From Planctomycetota bacterium (GTDB lineage Bacteria; Planctomycetota; Phycisphaerae; Phycisphaerales; UBA1924), in assembly GCA_018242605.1 (NCBI GenBank), contig JAFEBP010000014.1:186001-250000 (forward strand): a stretch of DNA of 64,000 nucleotides. The letters run 5' to 3'. Each line of letters starts with the position of its first letter. Position 1 is the first letter of the stretch. The notes under the pieces are model-generated. The model was not told the origin of the DNA. It saw nothing but the letters and a program-made list of their open reading frames with translations, and did not search any database. The position numbers and the translations under genes are program-made. Of the stretch, positions 8,615-17,272 are shown one piece after another.

Positions 8615-11203
8615 ATGTGGACCCGCACTCTCCGCCTCGTCATTCTGGCTTCTCTCTGCGCCGCGTCCGTCGCCGCAGCGCAGATGAGCAGCCGCCCCAA
8701 CCCGCCCACCGATCCGATCACGCCCGTCAACCCGGACCCGATCGCCGATCTGCAGTTCGTTCCTGTGTGGCACCCCTCTCCCATCGTCCCCGATCCCGAC
8801 GCCCACGTCCCCCCGCTTGACACCATCCCGCCCATGCCGATGCCGGAGGGAAGCCAGAACGCCGACCCCGCCGTCCGCCCCCAGGCAGTTATGGTGTACG
8901 ACGCCTTGACCGGCGAGTCCCGCGAGATACCCATCGCCGACCCCGATGATCTGCCCGAAGCGATGCGCAGCACCCCGGAGTTCCGCGGCGTCGGACTGCT
9001 CGCCGCCGGCAACGAGTACGCCCGCGGCTTGGGAACCATGGTCGCCGCCACCAACGCCGAACTCCAAGCCTTCCCCGCCAACCCCAACTGCAAGCTGGCG
9101 ATGCGCTTCGTCAAGAACGGCACCGACTACTGGTTCTCCTGCTCCGGCACGCTCACCGACGCCGGCGTGGTGCTCACCGCGGGCCACTGCGTCTACACCC
9201 ATTCGTTCACCACCGGCAACCCGCCCGTCACCATCGCCATCAACGACTGGGCCACCGAGATCTACGTCTACCCCGGCTGGGACGGCGCCGCTCAGGCCCC
9301 TCCGGCCAACACCGTCTCCCAGTACTGGGGCTACGCCCGCGGCACCCAGTTCCTCTCCAACACCGCCTACATCAACAACCAGGATTTCAACGCCGACCTG
9401 GGCGCCATCCGCCTCCAACGCACCGTCACCCGCAACGTCGGCATGCTCACCGGCTGGTACGGCTACGGCTTCACCGCCTGCGACTCCTCCCAGACCCACT
9501 ACAACTGGTCCTACCCCGCCGAGACCTGCAACGCGCCGCTGAACACCCTTCACACCGGCCGCCAGATGTACTTCTGGTCCGGCACCATCGACGGCTGCCC
9601 CAACATCCTCCGGGGCAACAAGTACCTCATCAACACCACCCCCGGCTGCCTCACCTCCGTCTGGGGCGGCATGAGCGGCAGCAGCCTCTACCGCTTCGTC
9701 AACAACAGCCGCACCGCCCTGGCCGTCTGCTCCACCAGCGACCGCAGCAGTTACGCCTACTACTGCGCACTGACCGACTGGTTCTTCGCCCAGCTCAACG
9801 ACTGGCGCACCGGCACCCGCACCTCCACCTTTGATGTTGAGGCCCTGCGGTACCGCCTCACCAGCAACGTCAACGTGCAGGCCGGCACCCAGACGCCCAC
9901 CGCCACCGTCACCATCTCCAACGCCACCGACAACGATCCCCCCGCCCGCACCTTCACGCTGCGCGTCTACCTCTCCCCGGACAACACCATCGACGCCTCC
10001 GACACGCTCCTCCAGACGTTCAACTACAGCAACATCGACTTCGCCCCGATGCAGAACAAGACGTTCAACATCCCGGCCCTCACCATCCCCGTCAACACCC
10101 CCGCCAACAACTACTGGATCGGCTGCGTGCTCGACGCCGCCTCCGATACCAACCCCAACAACAACAACACCAAGCAGTGGGACGCCGCCCAGATCACCAT
10201 CACGCCCTGCGCCCGCGCCGCGCAGGTGAACAACGTCAACGCCATCGGCCGCTGCAACGGCATCGACATTTCCTGGGACTTCGTCCCCGGCGCCACCTCG
10301 TACAACATCTACCGCAACACGGCGAACAACAGCGGCGCTTCCACCTTGATTACCTCCACGACCGCCACCCAGTACACCGACACCGGCGTCGTCGCCGGCC
10401 CAACGTTCTACTACTGGATCCAGGCCGTCAACGCCTGCGGGCCGGGCTTCCTGTCCAACCCCGGCTCCGCCCAGCGCCAGGGCGCCCTCCAGCCGCCCAC
10501 CAACGTGAGCGCCACCGACGGCCAGGGCTGCAACTCCATCCGCGTCACCTGGAACGCCTCCGCCTACGCCTACCGCTACGACATCTACCGCGCCACCACC
10601 AACAACTTCGCCACCTCTCAGTTCCGCGCCACAGTCTTCGGCACCTCGTATGAGGAGACCGGCATCCCCGCCAACACCACGTACTGGTACTGGGTCATCG
10701 CGGGCTCGCAGTGCGCCAGCGCCTCGGGAGCCCCCGACAGCGGCCGCGCCGGCGGCGCACTGTCCTTCTACCTCCAGCCCCAGACCCACAGCGTCTTTGA
10801 GAACGCCAACACCACCTTCTCCGCCGCGGCCCTGGGCGCCGTGACTTACCGCTGGTACCACGGCGTCACCGCACTCACCGACAGCGCCCACTACTCCGGC
10901 ACCGACACCACCACCCTCACCATCTACGGCTGCACCAACGCCGACGCCGGCCTCTACCGCCTCTTCGCCACCAGCCCCTGCGGCAACGTCTTCTCCGCCA
11001 ACTCCACCCTCACGGTCGAGCCGCCCCCGGCCTGCGCCGCCGACTTCAACGGCGACGGAGGCATCGACGGCTCCGATCTCCAGGCCTTCTTCGCCGCGTG
11101 GGAGAACCAGAGCGACCCCCGCGCCGACGTGAACCAGGACGGCGGCATCGACGGCGCCGACGTCGACGCCTTCTACGTCATCTGGGAAAACCAGATCTGC
11201 TGA
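8615..11203 (+). CDS. Secreted trypsin-like serine protease with FN3, Ig-like and dockerin-type domains
   Basis: 862 residues. The ATG at 8615 has AAGGA eight bases upstream and opens a signal peptide (LRLVILASLCAASVAAA-Q, cleavage near 22). Residues about 140-410 form an S1-type protease: His191 in LTAGHC, Asp261 in NADLGAIRL and Ser354 in GGMSGSS, the GxSG form seen in V8-like and glutamyl endopeptidases. A CARDB-like segment (about 415-525) follows. Two fibronectin type III modules (about 530-625 and 628-715), an Ig-like module (about 718-805) and two dockerin-type repeats (DFNGDGGIDG, DVNQDGGIDG) complete the protein, which ends NQIC. Likely an extracellular protease held at the surface or assembled through its tail. 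It is transcribed alone and ends at a strong terminator. Confidence 0.9.
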   Translation: MWTRTLRLVILASLCAASVAAAQMSSRPNPPTDPITPVNPDPIADLQFVPVWHPSPIVPDPDAHVPPLDTIPPMPMPEGSQNADPAVRPQAVMVYDALTGESREIPIADPDDLPEAMRSTPEFRGVGLLAAGNEYARGLGTMVAATNAELQAFPANPNCKLAMRFVKNGTDYWFSCSGTLTDAGVVLTAGHCVYTHSFTTGNPPVTIAINDWATEIYVYPGWDGAAQAPPANTVSQYWGYARGTQFLSNTAYINNQDFNADLGAIRLQRTVTRNVGMLTGWYGYGFTACDSSQTHYNWSYPAETCNAPLNTLHTGRQMYFWSGTIDGCPNILRGNKYLINTTPGCLTSVWGGMSGSSLYRFVNNSRTALAVCSTSDRSSYAYYCALTDWFFAQLNDWRTGTRTSTFDVEALRYRLTSNVNVQAGTQTPTATVTISNATDNDPPARTFTLRVYLSPDNTIDASDTLLQTFNYSNIDFAPMQNKTFNIPALTIPVNTPANNYWIGCVLDAASDTNPNNNNTKQWDAAQITITPCARAAQVNNVNAIGRCNGIDISWDFVPGATSYNIYRNTANNSGASTLITSTTATQYTDTGVVAGPTFYYWIQAVNACGPGFLSNPGSAQRQGALQPPTNVSATDGQGCNSIRVTWNASAYAYRYDIYRATTNNFATSQFRATVFGTSYEETGIPANTTYWYWVIAGSQCASASGAPDSGRAGGALSFYLQPQTHSVFENANTTFSAAALGAVTYRWYHGVTALTDSAHYSGTDTTTLTIYGCTNADAGLYRLFATSPCGNVFSANSTLTVEPPPACAADFNGDGGIDGSDLQAFFAAWENQSDPRADVNQDGGIDGADVDAFYVIWENQIC

Positions 11204-11225
11204 TCGTCAGAACACCTCTCTTGGG

Positions 11226-11261
11226 CGCGGCCGACCCTCGTGGTCGGCCGCGTCCGTTTTT
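11226..11261 (+). terminator. Intrinsic terminator of the S1 protease gene
   Basis: An 11-bp perfect GC-rich stem (11226-11236 with 11242-11252) and five-base loop are followed by TCCGTTTTT. It lies 22 bases after the protease stop codon. Confidence 0.85.
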
Positions 11262-11280
11262 GGAAGCGCCGCGATCGCGG

Positions 11281-11318
11281 AAACAAAGCCGCCCCGCCGT
11301 CTTCCGGCGGCGGGGCGG
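11281..11318 (-). terminator. Intrinsic terminator of the sulfatase gene
   Basis: Read on the minus strand, an 11-bp stem (11318-11308 with 11299-11289) is followed by CTTTGTTT. It begins 20 bases after the sulfatase stop codon. With the plus-strand hairpin at 11226 it separates two convergent genes. Confidence 0.75.
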
Positions 11319-11338
11319 AAATCTCGCATCGAACCCCA

Positions 11339-13000
11339 TCACTGACCGGAATGGTGCTTCATCGCCTCCTCGATCCGCGCCTTGACGGCCTCGAGGTTGA
11401 AGCTCGCGCCCTTCTGCATCGGCGGGTACTCCAGCGCCGTACCGGCGAGCTTGGCCACTTCCTGCTGCACGAACACGAACCGCCAGAACTCATACTGGAA
11501 CCACGTGAAGTAGTTCTGCGAGCCGTTGAGCGTCCCGTTCGCCGGGAAGTCCAGCCGCTCGTACGGGTCCAGGCGCAGGTTCGTCAGCACCGGCGCATCC
11601 ACGTGCGCCTTGGAACCCACCCAGCCGCCCGGCTGATCGATGAACCGGTACTTGAAGTCGTCGATCCGCACCGCCCCCAGCGTGCTCTCGGCAAAGTAGA
11701 AGACCTCGTGCCGCGCCGAGGGGCCCTTGCCCGTGATCATGTCCATCTGGTTGTAGCTGTCCAGGTGGTTCTTGTAGGTCCTGTCCCCGATCTTCTTGCC
11801 CTTGAGCAGTTCATCCTTGATGTTCGCGTTGCCCGCCGCGGCGACGAACGTCGGGAACCAGTCCAGCCCGGACATGATCCCGTTCTCCACCGCGCCCGCC
11901 GGCACGTGCCCGGGCCAGCGGATGATCGCCGGCGCGCGGAAGCCCCCGTCGTAGCACGTGCCCTTCTGCCCCTTGAACGGCGTGTTGCCCCCGTCCGGCC
12001 ACGTGAACGTTTCCGTCCCGTTGTCGGTGGTGAACATCACGATCGTGTTCTCTTCCACGCCCATGTCCTTGAGCTTCTGCATCGTGGCGCCCACGATGTC
12101 GTCCAGCTGCGCCATGCCCGCCTCGTGGATCGACCACCCGTTCTTGGAGTTGCGCATCTTCTCGTACTTCTCCGAGAGGTGCGTCACGATGTGCATGCGC
12201 GTGGGGTTCAGCCACAGGAAGAACGGCTTGTTGTCCGCCTTGGCCTTGTCGATGAACTTGAACGCCAGCGACTGGATCTCGTCATCCACCGTCTCCATCC
12301 GCTTGGGATAGAGCGTCCCGGCGTCCTCGATTCTCTGCTTGCCGACCTTGCCCCAGCGCGGCATCACGGTCGCGTCGTCCTTGTCCGTCGCCCACGAGTG
12401 AACCATGTTGCGCGGGCCCACCTTGTCGATCAGTTCCGGCGGATAGCCCGGGTGCGCCGGGTCTTCCATCGCGTCCAGATGGTATAAATACCCGAAGAAC
12501 TCGTCGAACCCGTGCACCGTCGGAAGGAACTCGTTCAGGTCGCCCAGGTGGTTCTTGCCGAACTGGCCCGTCGCGTACCCAAGATCCTTGAGCGCCGTCG
12601 CGATCGTGCACGCCTCCGCCGGCAGCCCGATCGGCGAGCCCGCCTGGCCCACCGTCACCATGCCCGAGCGGATCGGCAGTTCGCCCGTGACGAACGCCGC
12701 GCGCCCCGCCGTGCAGCTCGCCTCGGCGTAATAGTCCGTGAACCGCATCCCTTCCGCCGCCAGCTTGTCCAGGTTTGGTGTCCTGCCCGCCATCATGCCC
12801 TGGTGATACGCGCCGATGTTCGACCAGCCGACGTCGTCGCCCATGATGACCACGATGTTGGGCTGCTTGGCCCCGCCCTGCGCTTCCGCGCTGGGCGTCA
12901 TCAGCACGCCCGCCGTGATTGCCAATGTCGCCACGACCGGCTGCACCAGCCGCTGCAGCAGCGTCCGGGCGGGTGTGGAGCTGAGTTTCCGACTGCGCAT
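11339..13000 (-). CDS. Secreted arylsulfatase-family enzyme
   Basis: 553 residues. The ATG at 13000 has AAGGAG six bases upstream, better than the alternative at 13027. A signal peptide (VVATLAITAGVLMTPSAEA) precedes a type I sulfatase domain. Visible features are the metal ligands Asp55-Asp56 in MGDDVGW, the formylglycine motif Cys96-T-A-G-Arg100, and K149 and H151 in FGKNHLGD. The later metal site is in FTTDNGTE. The Cys must be converted to formylglycine by a maturase not encoded here. Such enzymes hydrolyse sulfate esters of polysaccharides or aryl compounds, and the true substrate is unknown. Planctomycetes typically carry many paralogues. The gene is transcribed alone, with its own terminator. 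Confidence 0.93.
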   Translation of the reverse strand: MRSRKLSSTPARTLLQRLVQPVVATLAITAGVLMTPSAEAQGGAKQPNIVVIMGDDVGWSNIGAYHQGMMAGRTPNLDKLAAEGMRFTDYYAEASCTAGRAAFVTGELPIRSGMVTVGQAGSPIGLPAEACTIATALKDLGYATGQFGKNHLGDLNEFLPTVHGFDEFFGYLYHLDAMEDPAHPGYPPELIDKVGPRNMVHSWATDKDDATVMPRWGKVGKQRIEDAGTLYPKRMETVDDEIQSLAFKFIDKAKADNKPFFLWLNPTRMHIVTHLSEKYEKMRNSKNGWSIHEAGMAQLDDIVGATMQKLKDMGVEENTIVMFTTDNGTETFTWPDGGNTPFKGQKGTCYDGGFRAPAIIRWPGHVPAGAVENGIMSGLDWFPTFVAAAGNANIKDELLKGKKIGDRTYKNHLDSYNQMDMITGKGPSARHEVFYFAESTLGAVRIDDFKYRFIDQPGGWVGSKAHVDAPVLTNLRLDPYERLDFPANGTLNGSQNYFTWFQYEFWRFVFVQQEVAKLAGTALEYPPMQKGASFNLEAVKARIEEAMKHHSGQ

Positions 13001-13088
13001 GCAAATCTCCTTGGTAGGTACCGTCAAGAAAAGAGCTAAAAATCGGGGTTCCGGGCCGTCGCGTTCCCGCGTCGCCCCAGGTGATGAG

Positions 13089-13871
13089 TCATCTCCCCTC
13101 TCGCAGTTCGTCCAGCCGCGTGCGGAAGAACTTCGCCCACTCGTCGAACGCAGTTCTGGCGTACGCCCACGTCGAGAAACTGTCGATGTACGCCCCCGTG
13201 CCCTTGGTGAACCCCGTCCCCACGCCCTGATTCAGATCGATCACGTACTGCTTGCCGAACTGTGTGTCCGCGAACTCGCCCACCAGCCGCCCCGTGGCCC
13301 CGTCCATCATCTGCAACGCGATCCCTGTTTCTCCCAGGTACGGCGCCGACCCGAACCCCTTGCCCGATGTTTCGCCGATCAGCGCCCCGCCCACCACGCC
13401 CCCGCCGAACGGCACCGCCTGGAACGCCAGGTTCTCCGCCACGTTCGTCGGCGCCAGGTCATAGATCGTGAACCGCGCCACCAGCACCCCCGGCCCCGGT
13501 TGCTCCACGATCTGGTACTTCGGCGACAACTCCTTCACAACCGCCTTGTGAAAATAGTCCACCAGCCCCGCCAGCGTGACCGGATCGATCGACTTCTGCG
13601 ACGCCCGACCATCCAGCCGCACCAGGATGCGGTCCACCGCGACCTTGTCGTACGCCTTCCACCCCGCGTCAGGCGCGAGCCAACTGAACCCGCCCTCTAA
13701 CTTGGCCGAAGGCTTCAGTTTCTCCGGGTGCGCCAGCACCTTGGTGTACGCCTTGCTCGCCTCTCCACTCGCGCCCGAAGCGCACCCCGGCAACACCGTG
13801 GAAACGACCGCCAGTCCCAGACCAACCGCAACCCATGCCACCGATACCGCGCGCGTTCCAAGGCCGCTCAT
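13089..13871 (-). CDS. DUF3313-family lipoprotein
   Basis: 260 residues from the ATG at 13871, which follows GGGAG eight bases upstream. The N-terminus is a lipoprotein signal with a lipobox ending LPGC. The segment from LEGGFSWLAPDAGWKAYDKV into VDRILVRL matches the DUF3313 pattern (conserved W and Y followed by an aliphatic strand with D). A Gly-rich stretch (about 160-185, FGGGVVGGALIGE) suggests membrane contact. The family is known as secreted lipoproteins of unknown function. The sulfatase begins 88 bases downstream on the same strand, but has its own strong RBS. Confidence 0.8.
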   Translation of the reverse strand: MSGLGTRAVSVAWVAVGLGLAVVSTVLPGCASGASGEASKAYTKVLAHPEKLKPSAKLEGGFSWLAPDAGWKAYDKVAVDRILVRLDGRASQKSIDPVTLAGLVDYFHKAVVKELSPKYQIVEQPGPGVLVARFTIYDLAPTNVAENLAFQAVPFGGGVVGGALIGETSGKGFGSAPYLGETGIALQMMDGATGRLVGEFADTQFGKQYVIDLNQGVGTGFTKGTGAYIDSFSTWAYARTAFDEWAKFFRTRLDELREGR

Positions 13872-14167
13872 GGAGCATTCTCCCATGTTGTACAAGCCGC
13901 ATCGTGGCGGCAATTCAGGCTTCTCTAAAGAAGATCCCTAAGTCATATTCATATTCCCGGGAGAACAGCGTTTTCAACACCTCTCGCGAATTCCCCTCAA
14001 ATAAGACACGAATGCACGTGACGGCTCATCATCCGGCCGAAACTCGGATCCGGGGACATTCCCGTGAATGAAATCATGCGAAAGATGATTCTCATAAATG
14101 AGAGATTGCCGAGTTCCCGCCGCAGCGCGTCGTGTCTCTCCCATCAAACCACTCCGTACCCTCCCCC
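13872..14167. other. Divergent intergenic region with stacked small palindromes
   Basis: 296 bases, A/T-richer than the genes around it. Two overlapping palindromes occur just upstream of the plus-strand membrane protein: AATCAT/ATGATT (14072-14077 with 14085-14090) and TCTCAT/ATGAGA (14090-14095 with 14098-14103). They could be operator-like or form mutually exclusive hairpins. No promoter boxes are called. Confidence 0.4.
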
Positions 14168-14872
14168 ATGCACCGCGTCGACCATCTGGAGCACCGCCGC
14201 GCCGAGCCGCGCCACTTCGTCATGCTATGGACGTTCTTCCTCTTCCTCTCCGGCGTCATCTGCATCGGCGGCGCCGGGCTCCTGGGCGCTATACAAGTAG
14301 ATGTCTACCGCCCCGCCGCCAAAGCCATGCTCGCCATCGCCGGCGTCGGCATCGCCGTCCTCTGGCCCATGGTCCGCCTCAGCCAGGCCGCGCCCCTCAA
14401 CCCCCGCGCCGCCTTCGCGCTCGATGCCCTGGTCGTCTCCCTTCCCACTCAACCCGTCATCTGGGCCCAGGGGCTTCCATGGATGGCGGGTTGGCCCGCC
14501 TCTGTCAGCGCGATGATCTCCGCGATCTTCATCCTCTGGGCCGTGATGGTGGGGGGGGTGCTCGCCCTCTACTTCCTGCGGTTCCAACGCTTCCTGCCCC
14601 GCTCCGCGTGGATGCTCCTGCTCGTCCTCCTCGCCGCCGCGGGACCGATCGCGCAGCTCTCCGCCCCCGCCTCCAACGACACCCCCATGCTCGGCCTGCT
14701 CGCCTCCCCTGTCACCGCCATTTTCGAGGCCGCCCGCGACCGCTCCTGGACCGGCGCCGCCGCCGCCGTCGGCAACCAGCACTGGGGCGTTGTGGTCGCC
14801 CTCGCGCTGCCCGCCCTCGCCGTCTGGTGCCTCATCGGAGCCCGTCCGACGCAGCGTCCATCCACCCCCTAA
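14168..14872 (+). CDS. Multi-pass membrane protein, unknown
   Basis: 234 residues starting MHRVDHLEHRR; the frame opens at 14132 but the ATG at 14168 begins the conserved-looking basic N-terminus. Six hydrophobic segments are visible (about 20-42, 50-68, 92-112, 120-142, 148-168, 205-225). There are no recognisable motifs. It stands between a DUF3313 lipoprotein (divergent) and greA (downstream, separated by a terminator-like hairpin). It is probably a single-gene unit of unknown function. Confidence 0.65.
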   Translation: MHRVDHLEHRRAEPRHFVMLWTFFLFLSGVICIGGAGLLGAIQVDVYRPAAKAMLAIAGVGIAVLWPMVRLSQAAPLNPRAAFALDALVVSLPTQPVIWAQGLPWMAGWPASVSAMISAIFILWAVMVGGVLALYFLRFQRFLPRSAWMLLLVLLAAAGPIAQLSAPASNDTPMLGLLASPVTAIFEAARDRSWTGAAAAVGNQHWGVVVALALPALAVWCLIGARPTQRPSTP

Positions 14873-14969
14873 ACAGAACGCGTACCGGCGTCATCCCCTA
14901 TTGCCCCCGCCCTCTTGCCTTTCCTCACATGCCTGCTGATACTGATACATCCCCAGCGGGAACTTGACC

Positions 14970-14994
14970 CGGCCCCAAGGCCGCGTTTTTTTTT
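14970..14994 (+). terminator. Short hairpin with long T-run upstream of greA
   Basis: A 5-bp CGGCC/GGCCG stem with a four-base loop is followed by CG and nine consecutive T residues. It lies about 100 bases after the membrane protein gene and 40 bases before the greA start. It probably terminates the upstream transcript. An attenuating leader of greA is the alternative. Confidence 0.6.
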
Positions 14995-15033
14995 CGCCCT
15001 TGGTTCGTCCGGATGTACTTGAGGAGCAGGCGT

Positions 15034-15504
15034 ATGGAGATGGTCACCAAAGCGGAGAAGGAACAGATCGAAGGCCGCCTCACGGCGCTGATCGCGAACC
15101 GCACCGTGCTCTCCCAGCGCATCGCCGAGGCCCGCGCCCTGGGCGATCTCAAGGAAAACGGCGACTACCACGCCGCCCGCGAGCAGCAGGGCATGGAGGA
15201 AGCCGAGATCCGCCGAATCCAGCAGCGCCTCTCCAGCCTCAGCGTCATCGACGAAAAGATGTCCAAGGCCCTGGTCGACACCGTCTTCATCGGTTGCACC
15301 GTCCGCCTCCGCGAAGAAGGCAACGGCGACGAGGACCTCTACAAACTCGTTGGTGAATCCAGCACCGTCATGCCGATGGATTATGTCGAAGTCACCGCCA
15401 CCAGCCCCATGGGCGAAGCCTTGCTCAAGGCCAAGATCGGTGATGTCGTCCGCGTCAACGCGCCCCGCGGCATGAAGCAGTTCCGCGTGGTCGAGATTCT
15501 CTGA
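15034..15504 (+). CDS. greA: Transcription elongation factor GreA
   Basis: 156 residues, the usual length. The ATG at 15034 has GAGGAG upstream, and an alternative ATG at 15013 has none. The N-terminal coiled coil carries the acidic tip region ALGDLKENGDYHAAREQQ that reaches the RNA polymerase active site to stimulate transcript cleavage. The C-terminal FKBP-like domain includes DYVEVTATSPMGEALLKAK and VVRVNAPRGMKQFRVVEI. It acts in the cytoplasm on backtracked polymerase. A secreted subtilase gene begins 48 bases downstream with its own RBS, so co-transcription is possible but functionally unlinked. Confidence 0.95.
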   Translation: MEMVTKAEKEQIEGRLTALIANRTVLSQRIAEARALGDLKENGDYHAAREQQGMEEAEIRRIQQRLSSLSVIDEKMSKALVDTVFIGCTVRLREEGNGDEDLYKLVGESSTVMPMDYVEVTATSPMGEALLKAKIGDVVRVNAPRGMKQFRVVEIL

Positions 15505-15552
15505 GTCCCCGCCGCATTCCCGGCGGGCGGGTCCGTAGCAAAGGGGTTCCAC

Positions 15553-17259
15553 ATGGCCAGGTTCATCGTCGTGGGGGCGGTTCTGTCGTTGTGCTCGCAC
15601 CCCGCCCTCGCCGTCAACCTTGATCAGGCCCGCGCGCTCGCCCGCGAAGCCATCGCCGCGCAGGGCGGGCACATCAACCCCGGCGTGGTCCAGCTCCGCT
15701 TCTCCCGCGGCGTGGGCGCTCGCGTCGCCGATGGCAAACTCTCCCTCCCTGCCAAGCCCCGCGAGGCCGCCGACCTCCTCTCCCGCGCCGGCTGGGCCCG
15801 AGCCCACCACGTCGATGACGCCGAGCTCAACCGCCAGCGCGCCGTCGCCGAGGCCGATTGGGGCTTCCCGCTCCCCGACCTCACCCAGGAGTTCCGCCTC
15901 ACCCTCAACCCCGGCGAAACCGTCGAGGCCGTGCTCACCACGCTCAACACCCTCCCCAACATCGACTACGCCCTGCCCGTCCCCCTGCCCGCGCCCGAGC
16001 CCAACCCGCCCTCCTACCAGCCCCAGCAGCGCTACCTCAACCCCACCGACGGCGTCAACGTCCAGCCCGTCTGGGCCTGGCCCGGCGGCACCGGCATCAA
16101 CGTCCGCATCTGCGATATCGAATATTCCTGGAACGCCGCCCACCGCGACCTCCCGCCCATCACGCTCCGCGGCCCTCAATGGGTCGATCCCGACGGTGTC
16201 GTTGAGCACGGCACCAGCGTCCTGGGTGAAATGCTCGCACGCAACAACGGCTGGGGCACCACCGGCGGCGCGTACGAAGCCCAGGGCTATTTCGCCGGCG
16301 TGCAGACCTCCGCCGGCGGCTACAACATCGCCGCCGCCGTCACCGCCGCCATCCCCGCCCTCCGCGTCGGCGACATCATGGTCATCGAGCAGCAGATGCT
16401 CGGCCCCATCGACGTCATCCCCGTCGAGTGGCTCCGCCCCACGTACGACGCGATCCGCCAGGCCGTGGGCAACGGCATCATCGTCGTCGCCGCCGCCGGC
16501 AACGGCAACCAGGACCTCGACGCCGCGATCTACCGCACCGGCAACAACGGCCACTGGCCCTTCCTCGCCGCCAACGACTCGGGCGCCATCATGGTCGGCG
16601 CCGGCGCCGCCCCGGCCGCCAACGCCGGCACCGATGTCGTCCGCTCGCGCCTGAGCTTCTCCAACTACGGCTCGCGCCTCAACCTCCAGGGCTGGGGCGA
16701 AAAGGTCTACACCACCGGCTACGGCGATCTCTACCAGACCGAGGGCTCCACGCTCTGGTACACCAGCATCTTCAGCGGCACCAGCAGCGCCACGCCCATC
16801 GTCGCCTCCTGCGTCGCGCAGGTGCAGAGCGTGCACAAGCAGCTCCGCAACCGCCCCCTCTCGCGCGATGAACTCAAGGCCGTGCTCCGCGTCAGCGGCC
16901 GCGCCCAGCAGGCCGGACGCTTCCCCGTCTCCCAGAAGATCGGCCCCATGCCCGACAGCGTCGCCGCCCTCTTCGTCCTCTTCGGCCCCGGCGACTGCAA
17001 CACCAACGGCCGCCCCGACGGCATCGACATCCTGACCCACCTTGTCCGCGACCGCAACGACAACGGCCGCCCCGACTCCTGCGAGGGCCTCTGCCTCAGC
17101 GACTTCAACAGCGACGGCGGTGTCGACGGCCGCGATATCGAGGCCTTCTTCCGCGCCTGGTCCGCCGCCCAGACCCCCGCCGACGTCAACGAAGACGGCG
17201 GCGTCGACGGCGCCGACATCTCCGAGTTCTTCGACGCCTGGTCCCGAGGCGTCTGCTGA
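15553..17259 (+). CDS. Secreted subtilisin-family (S8) protease with dockerin-type tail
   Basis: 568 residues. AAAGGGG precedes the ATG by six bases. A signal peptide ends LAL/ALA near residue 20. A pro-region (about 21-150) is followed by the S8 domain with Asp188 (VRICDIE), His219 (VEHGTS), oxyanion Asn317 (AAAGNGN) and Ser411 (FSGTSSATP). After the catalytic domain come Ca-binding-like motifs (DCNTNGRPDGIDI, DRNDNGRPDSCE), then two dockerin-type repeats (DFNSDGGVDG, DVNEDGGVDG) ending SRGVC. All catalytic residues are present, so an active extracellular protease is expected. Its tail groups it with the other surface proteins here. Confidence 0.92.
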   Translation: MARFIVVGAVLSLCSHPALAVNLDQARALAREAIAAQGGHINPGVVQLRFSRGVGARVADGKLSLPAKPREAADLLSRAGWARAHHVDDAELNRQRAVAEADWGFPLPDLTQEFRLTLNPGETVEAVLTTLNTLPNIDYALPVPLPAPEPNPPSYQPQQRYLNPTDGVNVQPVWAWPGGTGINVRICDIEYSWNAAHRDLPPITLRGPQWVDPDGVVEHGTSVLGEMLARNNGWGTTGGAYEAQGYFAGVQTSAGGYNIAAAVTAAIPALRVGDIMVIEQQMLGPIDVIPVEWLRPTYDAIRQAVGNGIIVVAAAGNGNQDLDAAIYRTGNNGHWPFLAANDSGAIMVGAGAAPAANAGTDVVRSRLSFSNYGSRLNLQGWGEKVYTTGYGDLYQTEGSTLWYTSIFSGTSSATPIVASCVAQVQSVHKQLRNRPLSRDELKAVLRVSGRAQQAGRFPVSQKIGPMPDSVAALFVLFGPGDCNTNGRPDGIDILTHLVRDRNDNGRPDSCEGLCLSDFNSDGGVDGRDIEAFFRAWSAAQTPADVNEDGGVDGADISEFFDAWSRGVC

Positions 17260-17272
17260 TCCGTTCGCCCCA

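Noticed and set aside
8429..10891. 820-codon minus-strand frame opposite the S1 protease
   Set aside because: Gly/Val/Ala low-complexity antisense frame typical of GC-rich DNA; the plus strand has the catalytic motifs.
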